Source: Cyanophora paradoxa (Eukaryota; Glaucocystophyceae; Cyanophorales; Cyanophoraceae). From it: DNA of 64,000 nt. Shown in pieces: positions 10,583 to 21,266 of this stretch. Below the pieces are notes generated by a model that was not told the origin of the DNA, did no database searches, and saw nothing but the letters and a program-made list of their open reading frames with translations. Position numbers and translations under genes: made by a program. Each line of letters starts with the position of its first letter. Position 1 is the stretch's first letter. Location: assembly GCA_004431415.1 (NCBI GenBank), contig QPMI01000609.1:62001-126000 (forward strand), given 5' to 3'.

Positions 10583-11753
10583 GCGGGCCTAGCAGCGACG
10601 CCAACGTCTGCAAAGCGGGATCTTGATGAGTTCTTGCGCTTGGAACGTAAGTTGGAGTTAAAGATTGGCCGCGAAAGTTTAAGCTCAAGAGTGACGCGCG
10701 CGGAAAACGCCGTATTCTAGAAAGCGAGCGATCAGAGAGCCACCTCGCCGCGCTTTTCTCAGGTTCCGCGGTCTAAAGATGAGGTACATGGGCTCTCGGC
10801 GCGGCATGAGAAGCGGCGGCGGCGAACGTACCTCAGGCAAGCTGTCGTCGAGCTTCCGAGCCGTACGCGTGCGCTTGTGCTGGGAAATGCGAAGAGGATG
10901 CCAGCTGACTGCTTGCTGAGCCCGCAGCTCGTTCGGAGCCAAGCCGGCGCCGCTCTTGCTGACTCGCGCGTACCCCCCGACATCGGCGGCCGGGCGGCCG
11001 CGACGGCGCGACGGTGCCGTCGGCGTTCCTTGTGGGTTGCCGCCGCGGCCGCGAAGGCGCGACGGCGGCTGCGGCGGCCGGGCCTCTGCCCGGCCTAGCT
11101 TGCACGCGCTCGACATATGCATCCAGCGGCTCAAGCTGCGAAGCCCTTGAAGGAATTATATTAAATGACTCAGACGAGGCGTCCAGAATGTCCACTATGC
11201 CGACGATCGCCCCGCAACCGCGGCCGCATCTCTGGGGCCGGCTCCGCGCACTACGCATCACACTCTGCCCCAGTGGCGGCTGTCGACATTAGCTGCATTT
11301 TTGCTCGAGTGCAACTGCTCGGCCTTGTTCAATCGACCAATGAGGCTCTCCATGCATATGCATATGGCTGCTGTTAGCTGCGATCATTCTGAAGCTGGTG
11401 CACGTGAGAGCTGTGAGCTCGAGCTTGCAGCTTGCTGATGATACACCGCAGCTGCCGCGTACGCGTGTACCCGGTCCGGGCCGCCACTGACCCGCCAGCC
11501 CGGACCGGGCCCCCCGGGGTACACGCGGCCCAAGCGATATCGATGTTGTTCCCGGGCCGAGCCGATATCGATATCGATGCCAGCCCCGTCCGCGCGTCCC
11601 CCCTCCCTCTCCGCCAGGGGCGCATCCAACTCCCCGCAGTCGAGCGAGATTTGGTCCAGGCTTTCGTGAATTGCGTTCCATGTGCACTGTAGAATGACAC
11701 AGCCAAGGGCTAGGCAAGGGCTTGCCGCAGGCCGGGACGCGACGTGCGGAGGG
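10583..11753. other. Region without a recognised gene
   Basis: Open frames of 60-150 codons exist on both strands but share no motif with known families and no consistent splice chain. A short run of GATATC/ATCGAT palindromes lies at about 11536-11580, and inverted GGGTACACGC-like text near 11460-11525. About 11640-11753 is also present, inverted, next to the truncated gene copy at 22970-23100. Confidence 0.4.
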
Positions 11754-13059
11754 CTAGCGGAGGGCGGCGAAGAGGCGGTCGTGGGCCTCGCGGGGCCCGA
11801 GGCCGGCGACGCGGAGCGTCTTCTTCGCCGACTTGCTGCCGCCCTCGAGCGTGACGGCCCCGGGCCCGACCCCCAGCACGAAGGCCAGGAAGGAGAGCAC
11901 CTCCTCGTTCACCCGCGCCCCCTGCGACGACCTGCCCGGCAGCCGTCAGGCAAGAGGCTCGGGCGGGGGCGCGGGGGCGGACCCCGTGGCGAGGATGGTG
12001 ACGGCCGTGTCGTTGATGGCGACCAGCTGCGTCCGCGGCGCCTCCGGCGTCACCTCCACGAACTGCGCGCGCGGCGGGCGGGGTGGCTCGGAGGGGGTAC
12101 GCGTGTGGAGCCTCGGGGTGGCGGGCCCTCTCTCGCGCGCACCAGCCTGCACGCCGGCCCCGCCTTGCTGCTGCCGCCCGCTGCCCCCTCCTCGGACTCC
12201 TTCTCCTTGTCCTTGTCTATGCACGCCGGCACGTCGCCCTGCGCGCCGCGTCGTACCCCGGCGGGGCGGGGCGGGGCGGGGCGGGGGGTACGCCGCACGT
12301 GGTGCTGCTTGACCTTCAGGAAGGCGCTCGGGTTGTTCGTGAGGGCCGACTCGCACACGTACACGTACTGGCGTACCCCCGGTAAGATGGGGGCGGGGGA
12401 GGAAGGGCGAGCAGAGCGCACTTTGGGGCTGCTCTCGAAGTCGCTGTTCTGGTACGCGATGACGAGGTCGCAGGAGGAGCACTGGAAGCGGTACTGCTTC
12501 TCGACGCCCGCGTCCCGCTTGACGGCCACCACCTTGCCCTTCTCCAGCGAGAGGCGGCACCCGTGCGCCTGCACCTCCACCACGTAGCTCCCGTCCGTCC
12601 GCCGCCGCGGCAGCTTGTGGATCTGCGTCGCTGCGCGCACCGCTCGCGTCCCGCGGACGGCACGCGCAGGCGAAGGGGCGCTTCGCACCGAGGACGAGCG
12701 CGTAGGTCCCGCAGGCCCTGCGCGGCGCGGATCAAGCCGGAGGGAGGCGGGAGCGCGGGACGCCCAGCGGGGCGCGTAGCTAACTGCGAAGAGCTCGAAC
12801 CTGCAGTAGTACACCTGGCAGAAAGCATGGGAGGGTTACGCCGGCGGTGTGTGGGGCGGGGCCGGCGGGGCCTTCGCGCACCTCGAGGCCGAGCTCGTCG
12901 TGCTCTTTGGACTGCAGCGTCGTCGTCGTCCTCTTTTTCGCATCTTCGAGCGCCGCCAGGCGCTTCTCCTCCTCGTAGTCGCCTGGATGTACGCGAAGCG
13001 CGGTCAATGTGCGGCGGCCGGGGAGCGCGAGGGCGGATCGACGCACGGTTCTCGGACAT
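11754..13059 (-). CDS. STEEP1-like zinc-ribbon / DUF167 (UPF0235) fusion protein, 9 exons, 262 aa
   Basis: Exons (high to low) 13059-13047, 12982-12882, 12814-12801, 12717-12689, 12630-12422, 12367-12299, 12238-12143, 12062-11983 and 11931-11754 join in frame (789 nt). The N-terminal half resembles human STEEP1/CXorf56: VYYCRACGTYALVL, the paired TQIHKLPRRRTDGS segment, and FQCSSCDLVIAYQ, giving two CxxC pairs. The C-terminal half is DUF167/YggU-like: VNEEVLSFLAFVLGVG, VTLEGGSKSAKKTLRV. The same order occurs in the plant protein UPF0235 At5g63440 (about 232 aa). STEEP1 promotes STING exit from the ER in animals; the plant-type fusion has no settled role, so function is left open. The start is a 13-base first exon whose MSEN lead matches family length. 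Confidence 0.85.
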
Positions 13060-13447
13060 GGCGCCTCAAGCTGACGTCGCACTGGCTAATGCGCGTTCAG
13101 CTGGGCGAGGTGCTTCGCGCTCTCGCGCTGCGATCTCTTCCGACACCCGCCCGGGATTGGAGTGCTTTTCGCGGCTGCTTCTCCACGTGCTAGACTGCTA
13201 GACTGCTCTGGAGAGCTGCGATGTCGTTGGGTGGCCGGTCTGGAACTGTACCCGGCAAGACAGCCCATCTTCACCAGCTGGCGATCTCTTGGGACCGAGA
13301 ACGATCCAACGGAGCCATTTAGCTTGAACAGAAAGCGCTGCCTGCTTAGGGACACGAGCCGCGCCCTGCCATAATGTCCACTCCGGCCGCTGCGTACGCC
13401 ACCCCGCTTCACAGCTTATACGACGCGGGTACAGCTTCTGAGCGGCG
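13060..13447. other. Divergent intergenic region
   Basis: This separates the STEEP1-like/DUF167 gene from the unrecognised forward gene. It contains the direct repeat CTAGACTGCTAGACTGCT at about 13190-13206 and no recognised coding sequence. Confidence 0.35.
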
Positions 13448-14604
13448 ATGCGAGCGACCGCCCAGGTCGGCAGCGCTAGCGACGCTCGCTAGCGAGCGCT
13501 AGCGGCCGCCCCTCGGGCATGAGATTGGAGCTCGGGCGCTGCGCCCCGCGCGCACATTCGTCTCGGAGCGCCCAGAGCCGCTCCCAGTTCGCGCCTCCTT
13601 CGACGCGGACGCAATTGCGGCCCGCGTCCAGTCCGGGTCGGTCTGCATCCGTCGGCGGGCCTTCCCGGAGCAGCGAGCGGCCGCGGAGGCGTTCCGCGAG
13701 GCCGTGCAGGCGGCCGTCGAGGCCGGACAGACCGCCCGGTGCGCCCCCTAACTTCGCAATCCGCGCCGCGCCCATCTGACGCGCCGGCAGCGGCTTCGCG
13801 GTGCTGGGCCTGAGCGACGACGAGGCGCTCGCCTCGCTTCTCCCGCGGGATCCGGCGGCGCTGGAGGCGCTCCTGGGCGACTCCGTCCTCTTCTTCGCCG
13901 ACTTCGGCGCGGGGGCGGGCCCCGTGCGGGCGGCCCTCGCGCCCCTCTCCCTCCCGGAGGACGCCCTGCTCCCGCCCCCGGACTCGCTCGCCGAGGGGGA
14001 CCTCGGGGGGTACGAGGAGCGCATCGCCGCCGCCCTCGGCACCCAGGCGCGCTCGCCAGCTTAGCCTTTGAATGCCTTGGACCGGGACGGCGCTGAGCTG
14101 ACGGCGCCGGCGGCCTCGCAGGTGGAGCGGAGCTGCGACGGGCTCACGGTGCGGCCCGACCTTGTCATACTCCCCGCCCGGCCCGGCGGCGCCCTCGGTG
14201 CCCTCCCTTCCCCTGTACCCCGCGAGGTGAGCTGTAGCCCGCCCCGCCCCGCGCCGGCCCCTTCCGCTGCTCACGTACTCCCCGTCCCTCTCTTAGGCGC
14301 TGGACGAGTTGCGGTTCGTGTTCCGGGCGGGAGAGCGCGCGGGGGCCGCCCTTCGCCTCCTGGACCTCTGCCAGCGCGCCCTCCTCCTCTGCCCCGGTCC
14401 GCTCCTCTTCAAGCTCGCAATTCGATGCAATTTGATCCGCGGCGTGCAGGGGCAGAGGCGGCGGGGCTCGTAGGCCAGGCCGCGGCTAGGCTGGAGGCGG
14501 GCGGCGAGTACGATCTGCTCGCGGAGGGCGGCGGCGCGGCCGTCGCCGCCGCCTGCGCCGCCGTCGGCGAGGCGGCGAGCATCGAGTGGCCCACTCGGGA
14601 GTGA
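13448..14604 (+). CDS. Unrecognised spliced protein
   Basis: Exons supported by splice signals and coherent frame: MRATAQ (13448), RPPLGHEIGARALRP... to EAGQTA (about 13500-13739), GFAVLGLSDDEALASLLPRD... to LAEGDLG (about 13793-14009), VERSCDGLTVRPDLVILPAR to PREALDELRFVFRAGER (about 14121-14390), and a C-terminal Ala/Gly-rich end VAAACAAVGEAASIEW. Introns GTGCGCC...GGCAG and GTGAGC...CTTAG are clear; the junctions near 14010-14120 and 14420-14450 are not resolved. I do not recognise a family. It is predicted soluble, helical and acidic, with no signal peptide or membrane segment. It converges on the p44 gene. Confidence 0.45.
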
Positions 14605-15003
14605 GGTGGACGTCCCCTCCTTCTCTTAGGACCCCAGCTAGCTAGCAAGTCAGATACGTATACGCGATAATAGATTCGGATTCAGGCGGAGGGGGCCGAG
14701 CTCGAGCGCTACTCGGGCGGCTGCGGAGTACTAGAGCGCGGCCCGGGCCCGTCGGCGGGCGCCTGTGCCCGCGCAGTGAGCGTCGGCGACGCAGGAGTGA
14801 TCATGAGGTGGACGTCCCCTCCTTCTCTTAGGACCCCAGCTAGCAAGTGAGATACGCGATACGCGATAAAAGATTCAGATTCAAACGGAGGGGGCCGAGC
14901 TCGAGCGCTATTCGGGCGGCTGCGGGGTACTGGAGCGCGGCCCGGGCCCGTCGGCGGGCGCCTGCGACTGCACAGTAAGCGTCGACGACGTAGACTTGGA
15001 AAG
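14605..15003. repeat. Tandem duplication of ~199 bases at the 3' end of the p44 gene
   Basis: Copies 14605-14803 and 14804-15003 share GAGGTGGACGTCCCCTCC, CTCTTAGGACCCCAGCTAG and GGGCCGAGCTCGAGCGCTA, with scattered substitutions. The right copy supplies the last codons and stop (14908) of the p44 gene; the left copy lies outside it. Confidence 0.8.
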
Positions 15004-17012
15004 GGCGGGGGCGTGGGCGGGGCGGACCTGCTGGGAGCGGCGGGAGGGCGGCAGGCACTCGCAGCCCGGGCAGTTGTTGAGGCTGTCGTGGATGAAGGCG
15101 TCGCAGTCGATGCAGAAGACCTGAGGGGGTGCAGCGAGCGCGTAAGGAACAGAAGTGCGCCGGGTAGGGGCGGGGGCGGGGATGCCTCGGAGCAGGAGGG
15201 GCACTGGAGACGGATCGAGCGGCCCTCCTCGAGTGGCTTGCAGCACCCGAAGCACGCCCCCGCCGCCCTGCGCGCCGCCCGTCGTTTCTCTTTGGGTGGG
15301 AGGGAGGGAGGGGAAGAGGAGGGGGGGGGTACCGCGCTGGGTCGGCGGGGAGCTCGACGAACGTGGGGATGGGGAAGAGGTGGTGGTAGGAGCGGGCGAG
15401 GTGAGGCGAGGAGACCTGCCAGGAGAAAGATAAGAGAAGGCGGGATAAGCTGACGGGGACCCGCGGCGGCGCACGAGGGTGAGGCGGCAGATGGGACAGT
15501 CGGTGGGGAGCTCGCAGAGGCGCGCCCGGCACCGCGGGCACTGGTACGAGCTCACCTGGAACGCCCCGTGGCTGCCGCTCTGCCTCAGACGAGGGCGAGA
15601 GAGGGGGAGGGATGGAGTTGCGCGGGGGTACCAGGCGCAGAGGGCGGGGGCGTCGTCGACGTGGCGCTGGGGGAAGCCCATGCGGATGAGGGAGGCTTCG
15701 GGCTGCGACGCGACGAGGCGGGGGGGCGGTTGGAACCCGGGAGGAGGGAGGGAGGGAGCGGGCCCGGGGCGGGGCGGAGGCCCCGCATCCCGTCCCACCC
15801 TGCCCCTACCTTGACGGCGGCGGTGGTGACGGGGGGCGATGCGTGCTGGAAGACCAGCTCCCGCAGGTGCTCCGACGAGAGCGCCACCCCGAAGCTCCCT
15901 GCCCGCCGGTGAGTGGAGGGCCGGGCGCCGGCGGGCGGGCGGGCGCCGCGGGCGGGCGGGCGGGCGAGCGGGCGGCCGGCGTTCTAAGCGCGTAATTCGG
16001 AAGAGAGGGCGCCGGTGAGAGGAGGGCGGGGGGTAAGGCTTCCGCAGTCCACGAGCGTCTCTAGGAGCGGTGTCTGAGGGGGGCTGGGGCGCGCGCGCGC
16101 ACCGGCGGTCTTCTCTGTGAGGTAGCGGCAGATGCGGAGCTCGGCGGAGAGCAGAACGACGGAGCAGCGCACGTTCTCCTTCCGCGCCGCCTCCACCGAG
16201 ACGTAGATGTCGCCCTGCCGCCCCGCCGGCTCGCGCGGAGCGGGCGCGCCGCGCCGCGCAGCTTGACGGCTTCGCACCGGATCGCAGGTGCTCATGGCGC
16301 TGAAGAGGACCAGGACCTCGCGGTTCCCGTACGTCGGGATGGAGCTGCGGGGGGCTCGGGCGTCAGCGGGGGGCGAGCGAGCGCGCCGCGGGGCGTTGCC
16401 GCACGGACCTGAGGCCCGATCGCGCGAGGTCGAGCGCGTTCTGCAACGACGCGTCGCCAGAGGGGACGGGCTTCTCCTTCAGCACGGCCAGGTGCTGCCT
16501 GGGGTTGCCTACCCGCCCCCGCCCCGCCCCTGTCGGACGCCGACGGGCCCAGCGCGGCGGGAGCCGCGCACCGCTCAGCTCGACGAGCTTCTCGGCCTTG
16601 CCGTCGCGCGTGACGATGATGCCGAGCTGCGAGATGGGGTTCTGGTCGAAGAACTCGCGCACGAAAGCCTGCAGGATCGCGTAGAGCAGCGCCGCCCGCG
16701 ACGGCTTCAAGTCCGTCTCGCGCGCCGCGCGGCTCAGGTCCACGATGATGTACAGGAAGCGGATCATCCCGCGCCGCACCGACCGCACCTCCTCCGCGAG
16801 CCTGCCCAGCGCTCAGCGGCGCCGAGCGCTCCTCTTTGGCACGCCGCGCACTTCCGCTTCTTCGCGCGTTGCTCGTCTACCTCCAGCGACTTCAGCTGCC
16901 CGCTCTCGTCCTCCTCCAGCACGTCCCACGTCCGCTCATACGCCTGCTCCCAGCGCTTCATCGCCGGCGCGTCCCGCTCCTCGCCGATGTCCATCGCGTC
17001 TGGTTCCGCCAT
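14908..17012 (-). CDS. GTF2H2: TFIIH core subunit p44 (SSL1/GTF2H2)
   Basis: Spliced reverse-strand gene. N-terminus MAEPDAMDIGEERDAPAMKR with RWEQAYERTWDVLEEDE; then the von Willebrand A/Ssl1 domain (GMIRFLYIIVDLSRAARETD, FVREFFDQNPISQLGIIVTR, GDASLQNALDLARSGL, YGNREVLVLFSAMSTCDPGD, CSVVLLSAELRICRYLTEKT, EHLRELVFQHASPP, ASLIRMGFPQR). The C-terminal zinc modules are YQCPRCRARLCELPTDCPIC, SPHLARSYHHLFP, CFGCCKPLEEGRSIRLQCP and VFCIDCDAFIHDSLNNCPGC. p44 binds and stimulates the XPD helicase in transcription initiation and nucleotide excision repair. Most introns are GTGCG/GTACC...CAG; 15121-15185 is GC-AG. An alternative in-frame Met lies at 17024. The last exon runs into the local tandem duplication, giving a C-terminal extension beyond the final zinc module. 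Confidence 0.92.
15121..15185 (-). other. GC-AG intron in the p44 gene
   Basis: A 65-base intron with donor GAG|GCATCC and acceptor CCCTCAG| on the reverse strand. It joins the fourth zinc-binding pair (CPSCSE) to VFCIDCD as in other p44 proteins. No GT donor is available between the two conserved blocks. Confidence 0.7.
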
Positions 17013-17203
17013 CGCCCCCGGCACGCGGCGGCTGCTGTGGTCGGCGGTGCGGCTGCTGCGGTCGGCGTGCGATCCAGACCGCTGGGCGCGTGCGTGATCG
17101 GTATCGCTCCGCTTCTGAGGGGCTAAGGCGCCAGGCAGCTGGAGGGAAGGCGCTCCGAAAGACTGCGGCGAAAGTCGATGGGGGGATACAGCGCCAGCTC
17201 GGG

Positions 17204-18911
17204 ATGGCGGTCTACGCGTCCGGGGACGCCCTCAGCATCGTGCAAAGCTGGCTGAAGGATGTATCCAGCAAGGATGCAAAACCGGCTGCCTCCTCAGGCA
17301 CGGCGCCCGCGAAGAAGCCCACAGCAGCAGCAGCAGTCGACTTCGGCGTGAAAGCCGAGCCCCGCCCAGCTCGGTGCGCGTGATCTAGCGAATCGGCGAT
17401 CTCGCCGGCCCTCCCGCCCGCGCACCGCCGGCCATGCGCTCGCTTGGCAGACGGCGATCGCTGGCCCCGATCTCTAGCTGCGGGGACTCCGGCCGCTCGC
17501 GCCTTCGCGGAGCACCTCTTTCACAGCATCTGAACCCAATGCGTGCAGGTTGGGTCTCGGGGCAAAGTTCGTGCCACACAAAGCGGTCGCTGGCGGGTCG
17601 ACGCCGGCCGATCGCGGGCTGCGCCAGCAGCTGGACCGCGGCAAGGCCAAGAAGATTGAGGATGCGACAGAAACAGGGCAGAACTCCCGTACGTCTTGCT
17701 CGCGCGGCCGCGCGTAGAGGCACTGACTCCGCGCGGCCGCCGTCAGAACGGCCTGGAAGCGCGCCCGGCGCGGGCGCCTCGAAGGCAGGCCCCGCGGGTA
17801 CAAAGCAGCACGGGAAAGGCGGCGGCAAGCAGACGGCGGCGGCGGCGGCGAAGGACGACGGGGAGGACGAGGAGAGCAGGGCGAAGGCGTTCGGGGCGAA
17901 GGCGAAGCGGGTCGTGACGGACCTGAGCGAGATCATTGCCGGCCAGCCGCAGCGCAAGAAGCGGCGGCGGCGCAAGGGCGGCGCCGGGGCGCCGGGGGAG
18001 GCCGGGGATGAGGAGGCCGAGGAGGAGGGGGCGGCTCCAGCCCCCGCCCCCGCCCCCGCGCCAGCGCCGGCGCCGCCGGGCGGAAAGGCGAAGAAGCCGA
18101 AGAAGGGCGGGTCGCTGGAGGAGCAGGCGGCGGCGGCGTGGGGCGGCGGCAGCGACGACGAGTGGGTCGGCCCCGCGGGGGGCGACGGGGCCGACCCGGA
18201 GGCCCCGGGGGCCGCGGGGGGGCGGCCCGCGAAGGCGCCCAAGACCGGGGCGGCGGCCAAGACCGGGGCTCCAGCCGCGAAGAAGCGGCCGCATCCGGCG
18301 GCAGACGAGGCGGCGGAGGAGGTGGAGGAGGCGGCGGGGGGCGCCGACGCGGGCGGGGAGGAGGGCGACGGGGCGGCGAGGCCGCCGCCGGTGACCATGA
18401 GCGTCCGGGTGCGCCTCGCAGCGCCGGGCGGGGCGGAGCGGGGCGGGGGGCGGGCCCTGAAGGGGGGTACGCAGACGTGGAAGGTGACCAAGTCGGGCAA
18501 GACGAAGACGCGCTCCCGGGTGCGTGTACCCCCCCCTCCCTCCCCCACTTTCCATGCCCCTGACCCCCTTGCGTCTGCGTGCAGGCGAAGAACCGGAGGA
18601 GGGACAACCGTCCCGAGCACCTGAAGCCGCAATCGGCGCCGGCGCCGGCGCCGGCGGCGGAGGCGGCGGCGGAAGCGGAGGCAGCGGCGGACGGGGCGGG
18701 GGAGCCCAAGAAGAAGAACAAGAAGAAGAAGAAGCCGGTGATCACGGGGGTCAACGCCGTCCCCCTCGCCCGGCCGCCCGCGGCGGGGGCGGAGGGGGCG
18801 GGCGCCGGGGGCGAGGAGGAGGGGGCGGGGGGCGAGAAGAAGAAGCGCCGCAAGAAGCACAAGAAGAAGAAGGCGGAAGGGGAGGGCCCCGCCGCGGGCG
18901 ATTCCCCGTGA
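17204..18911 (+). CDS. Lys/Ala-rich basic protein, probably nucleolar, 447 aa in 5 exons
   Basis: Exons 17204-17373, 17549-17688, 17747-18408, 18475-18519 and 18585-18911 keep one frame (1344 nt). An early block LGLGAKFVPHK...LRQQLDRGKAKKIE is followed by a long low-complexity region with KKRRRRKGG, (AP)n and acidic runs. Near the end come WKVTKSGKTKTRSR and AKNRRRDNRPEHLKP, joined across the last intron, then Lys tracts. The pairing of an LGLGAK motif with a KTRS-x-x-KN-x3-D-x-RP motif resembles small conserved basic proteins linked to ribosome biogenesis, but I cannot name the family with confidence. Basic clusters would serve as nuclear/nucleolar signals. The start is the Met before AVYASGDALSIVQSW; a further upstream start cannot be excluded. 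Confidence 0.65.
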
Positions 18912-19466
18912 CGGAGCTTGGACCCTACCATAGCTATATAGCTAGCTATATAGAGGCTGGGTCCAGAGTCGGCTTAAGTCACTTCACTGAGTGAGCTTCA
19001 AGGAGCGCAGTGCACGTGTGTATGCAACGTTTACCCGGCTTGACCGTTTACCTGAAGTCATGACGCCATCTGGAGCCGCGAGCTGGCAATCGCCGGCACT
19101 GTTAGCTAATCATGATCAAATGCATCAATTGCAAATTCTGGTACTCTGTATTCTGGTACGTATACTGCAGCTGGTTTAAAGCCTGGTTGTGTAAAGGAGA
19201 GGCGAATTAAATCGAATCGAATACAAGGTTGAAATGGAGCGAGGGTTCTGTTCATTTTGCGAGAAGCGCTGTACAGGAAATGCGATGTGAGAAGTTGAAA
19301 TAGGCTCTACGTATATACAGGGGACTTGAAAGATATCACAGGAATCACAATCATTGAAAAGGGCGAGAATTCTGTCGAAAACAAAAGAGACAATAGGAAA
19401 GTTCAGAACGAAGCGAAAGCATCTATGGGCAGAAAAGGGGGACGCAGCCGTTCAGGGCACAGCCAG
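18912..19466. other. Intergenic region between converging genes
   Basis: AT-richer than the flanks, holding both 3' ends. CTATATAGCTAGCTATATAG, a 20-base perfect palindrome, lies at about 18933-18952. No gene seen. Confidence 0.4.
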
Positions 19467-21266
19467 CTAGTCGAAAACGGGGGAGACGCCGGTGAGGGCG
19501 CGGCGGCAGGAGGGGCAGAGGCCGCGCCCCGCGAGGAGGGGCGGTGCGCAGGCGGCACAAACGACGTGGCCGCACGGCTGCAGAGCCCGCCGCGCCTCAC
19601 GGGGCTGCAGCTCCAGGCAGATCCCGCACTCGAAGGTCGTCCGCAGAATCTCCTTCGCGAGCCGTGCGAGGGCCCGCAGCTGCTCGCCAGAGAGAGAACG
19701 GAGGTGCTCTTCGCCCAGGAGCCCCGGCGCCGCCCGAAGCTGCTCGAGCCGCCGCTGCGCCTCCGCAGCGCGCTGCTCAGAGGCCGCTAGCCGCTCCTCG
19801 AGCTCCTCGGAGGCCGCTTCCTCCTCATCAAGCTGCCGCTGTGTGTGCGCCCTGCGCTCCTCCGAGTTTGCTAGCTGCGCTTGAAGCTGCTCGAGCCGCC
19901 GCGTTGCGTCCGCCCCGCGCTGCTCGGAGGCTGCGAGCTGCGCCTGCAGCCGAACACGCTGTCGCTGCGCCTCCGCCCCGCGCTGCTCGGCGGCTGCTAG
20001 CTGGGCTTGAAGCTGGTCGAGCTGCCGCTTCAAAGTTGTCGCGCGCTGCTCAGAGTCTGCTCCCTGCACGTGCAGGTGTTCGATCTGCCGCTGCACCTCC
20101 GCCACGCGCTGCTCGGAGGCTGCGAGCTGCGCCCCCAGCTCATCGCGCTGCCGCTGCGCCTCCGCCGCACGCTGCTCCAAGGCTGCGAGCTGCGCCCCCA
20201 GCTCATCGCTCTGCCGCTGCGCATCCGCTCTGCGCTGCCCCTCACGCTGCTCATGTGCAGCCACTGGCGCATTGAGCTCCGCCTGCCCTGGCTGATCCAC
20301 GGCCGCCCCACTGCGAAAAGCGTCAGGGAAGAGGTCTGGGAAAGCGGAAGCGAACGTGGTACCCCGGCAAGGCCGAGGGTCCACCGACGTCGACGGCGGG
20401 AGGCTGAGGGCCCTGTCTGTGAGCCTGGGCCTGGCACCTCCTGCCGTCAAAGACGGACGGATGGGTGTAGGGCGGGGCGGAGGCGCATTATGCACCGAAG
20501 CGGATTCCCCGGAGGCGGCTTGGGACGTCGAGGTCGAGAGGGCGCGAGAGGAGAAGTGGGCAACGACGGCCTTGCATTGAACTTCTGGTCTCACGTTCTT
20601 ATCGTTGTTGATGACGGCGCGGCGGACTGGCTCCGGCCACAAGTCCACAACAGGGTTTCCGTTCACAAGCAGCCATCGCAGATTCGCCAGTTGCCAGACC
20701 TCCGGCGGCAGCGCTGACAGCCGGTTGGCGCTCACGTCCAGCGTGCCCAGGTTCGTCAGCTGTGTGATCTCCGGCGCCAGCGCCGTGAGCTGATTGTTGG
20801 ACACTATGAGAAAAACAAGCTTTGCCAGCTGCCCGATCTCCGGCGGCAACGCTGTCAGCTGGTTTTTAGACGCTGATAGGTATTCCAGGTTCCCCAGCAG
20901 TCCGATCTCTGGCGGCAGCGTCGTCAGCTGGTTGCCGTGCATCTGCTGCCCGAGGTAGCAGGACAGCTTATCGTAGGTAGGACAGCTGCCCGAGCTCCCG
21001 AGGCAGAGCCGACACTCGGTTTTGGCCGATGTCTAGCTTTTCCAGGTTCGCCAGTTGCCCGATCTCTTGCGGGAGAGCCGCCAGCTGGTTTTCGTCCACG
21101 TAAAGCTCCCGCAGGTTCGCGAGCTGCCCGATCTCCGGCGGCAGAGCTGTAATCTTGTTCCCGGACAGCCTCAGAACGCTGACTTTGGCGAACCCCGCCC
21201 GCGCGATCTCGTTCGTTGGCCATTCCGTGAGACCGCAGAATTCCAGCTGCACCTCGGCCGTCGCCA
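19467..21266 (-). CDS. LRR - coiled coil - C3HC4 RING protein (probable E3 ubiquitin ligase)
   Basis: Reverse strand. The start MATAEVQLEFCGLTEWPTNE (21266) is followed by about eight 23-residue leucine-rich repeats of the LPPEIGQLANLRELYVDENQ type, a Ser/Pro linker, about seven 21-residue (three-heptad) coiled-coil repeats of the form QLAASEQRxAEAQRQ, and a C-terminal RING C-x2-C-x14-C-x-H-x2-C-x2-C-x10-C-x2-C ending VSPVFD. RING proteins of this kind recruit E2~ubiquitin; the LRRs would choose the substrate and the coiled coil would oligomerise. Between repeats 3 and 4 (about 20943-20972) the frame ends in TAA and resumes 19 bases out of register, where AGCTGTCCT occurs twice. So either the gene is broken by a microduplication or an unusual splice is used. 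A decayed copy lies at 8003-9410. Confidence 0.7.
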
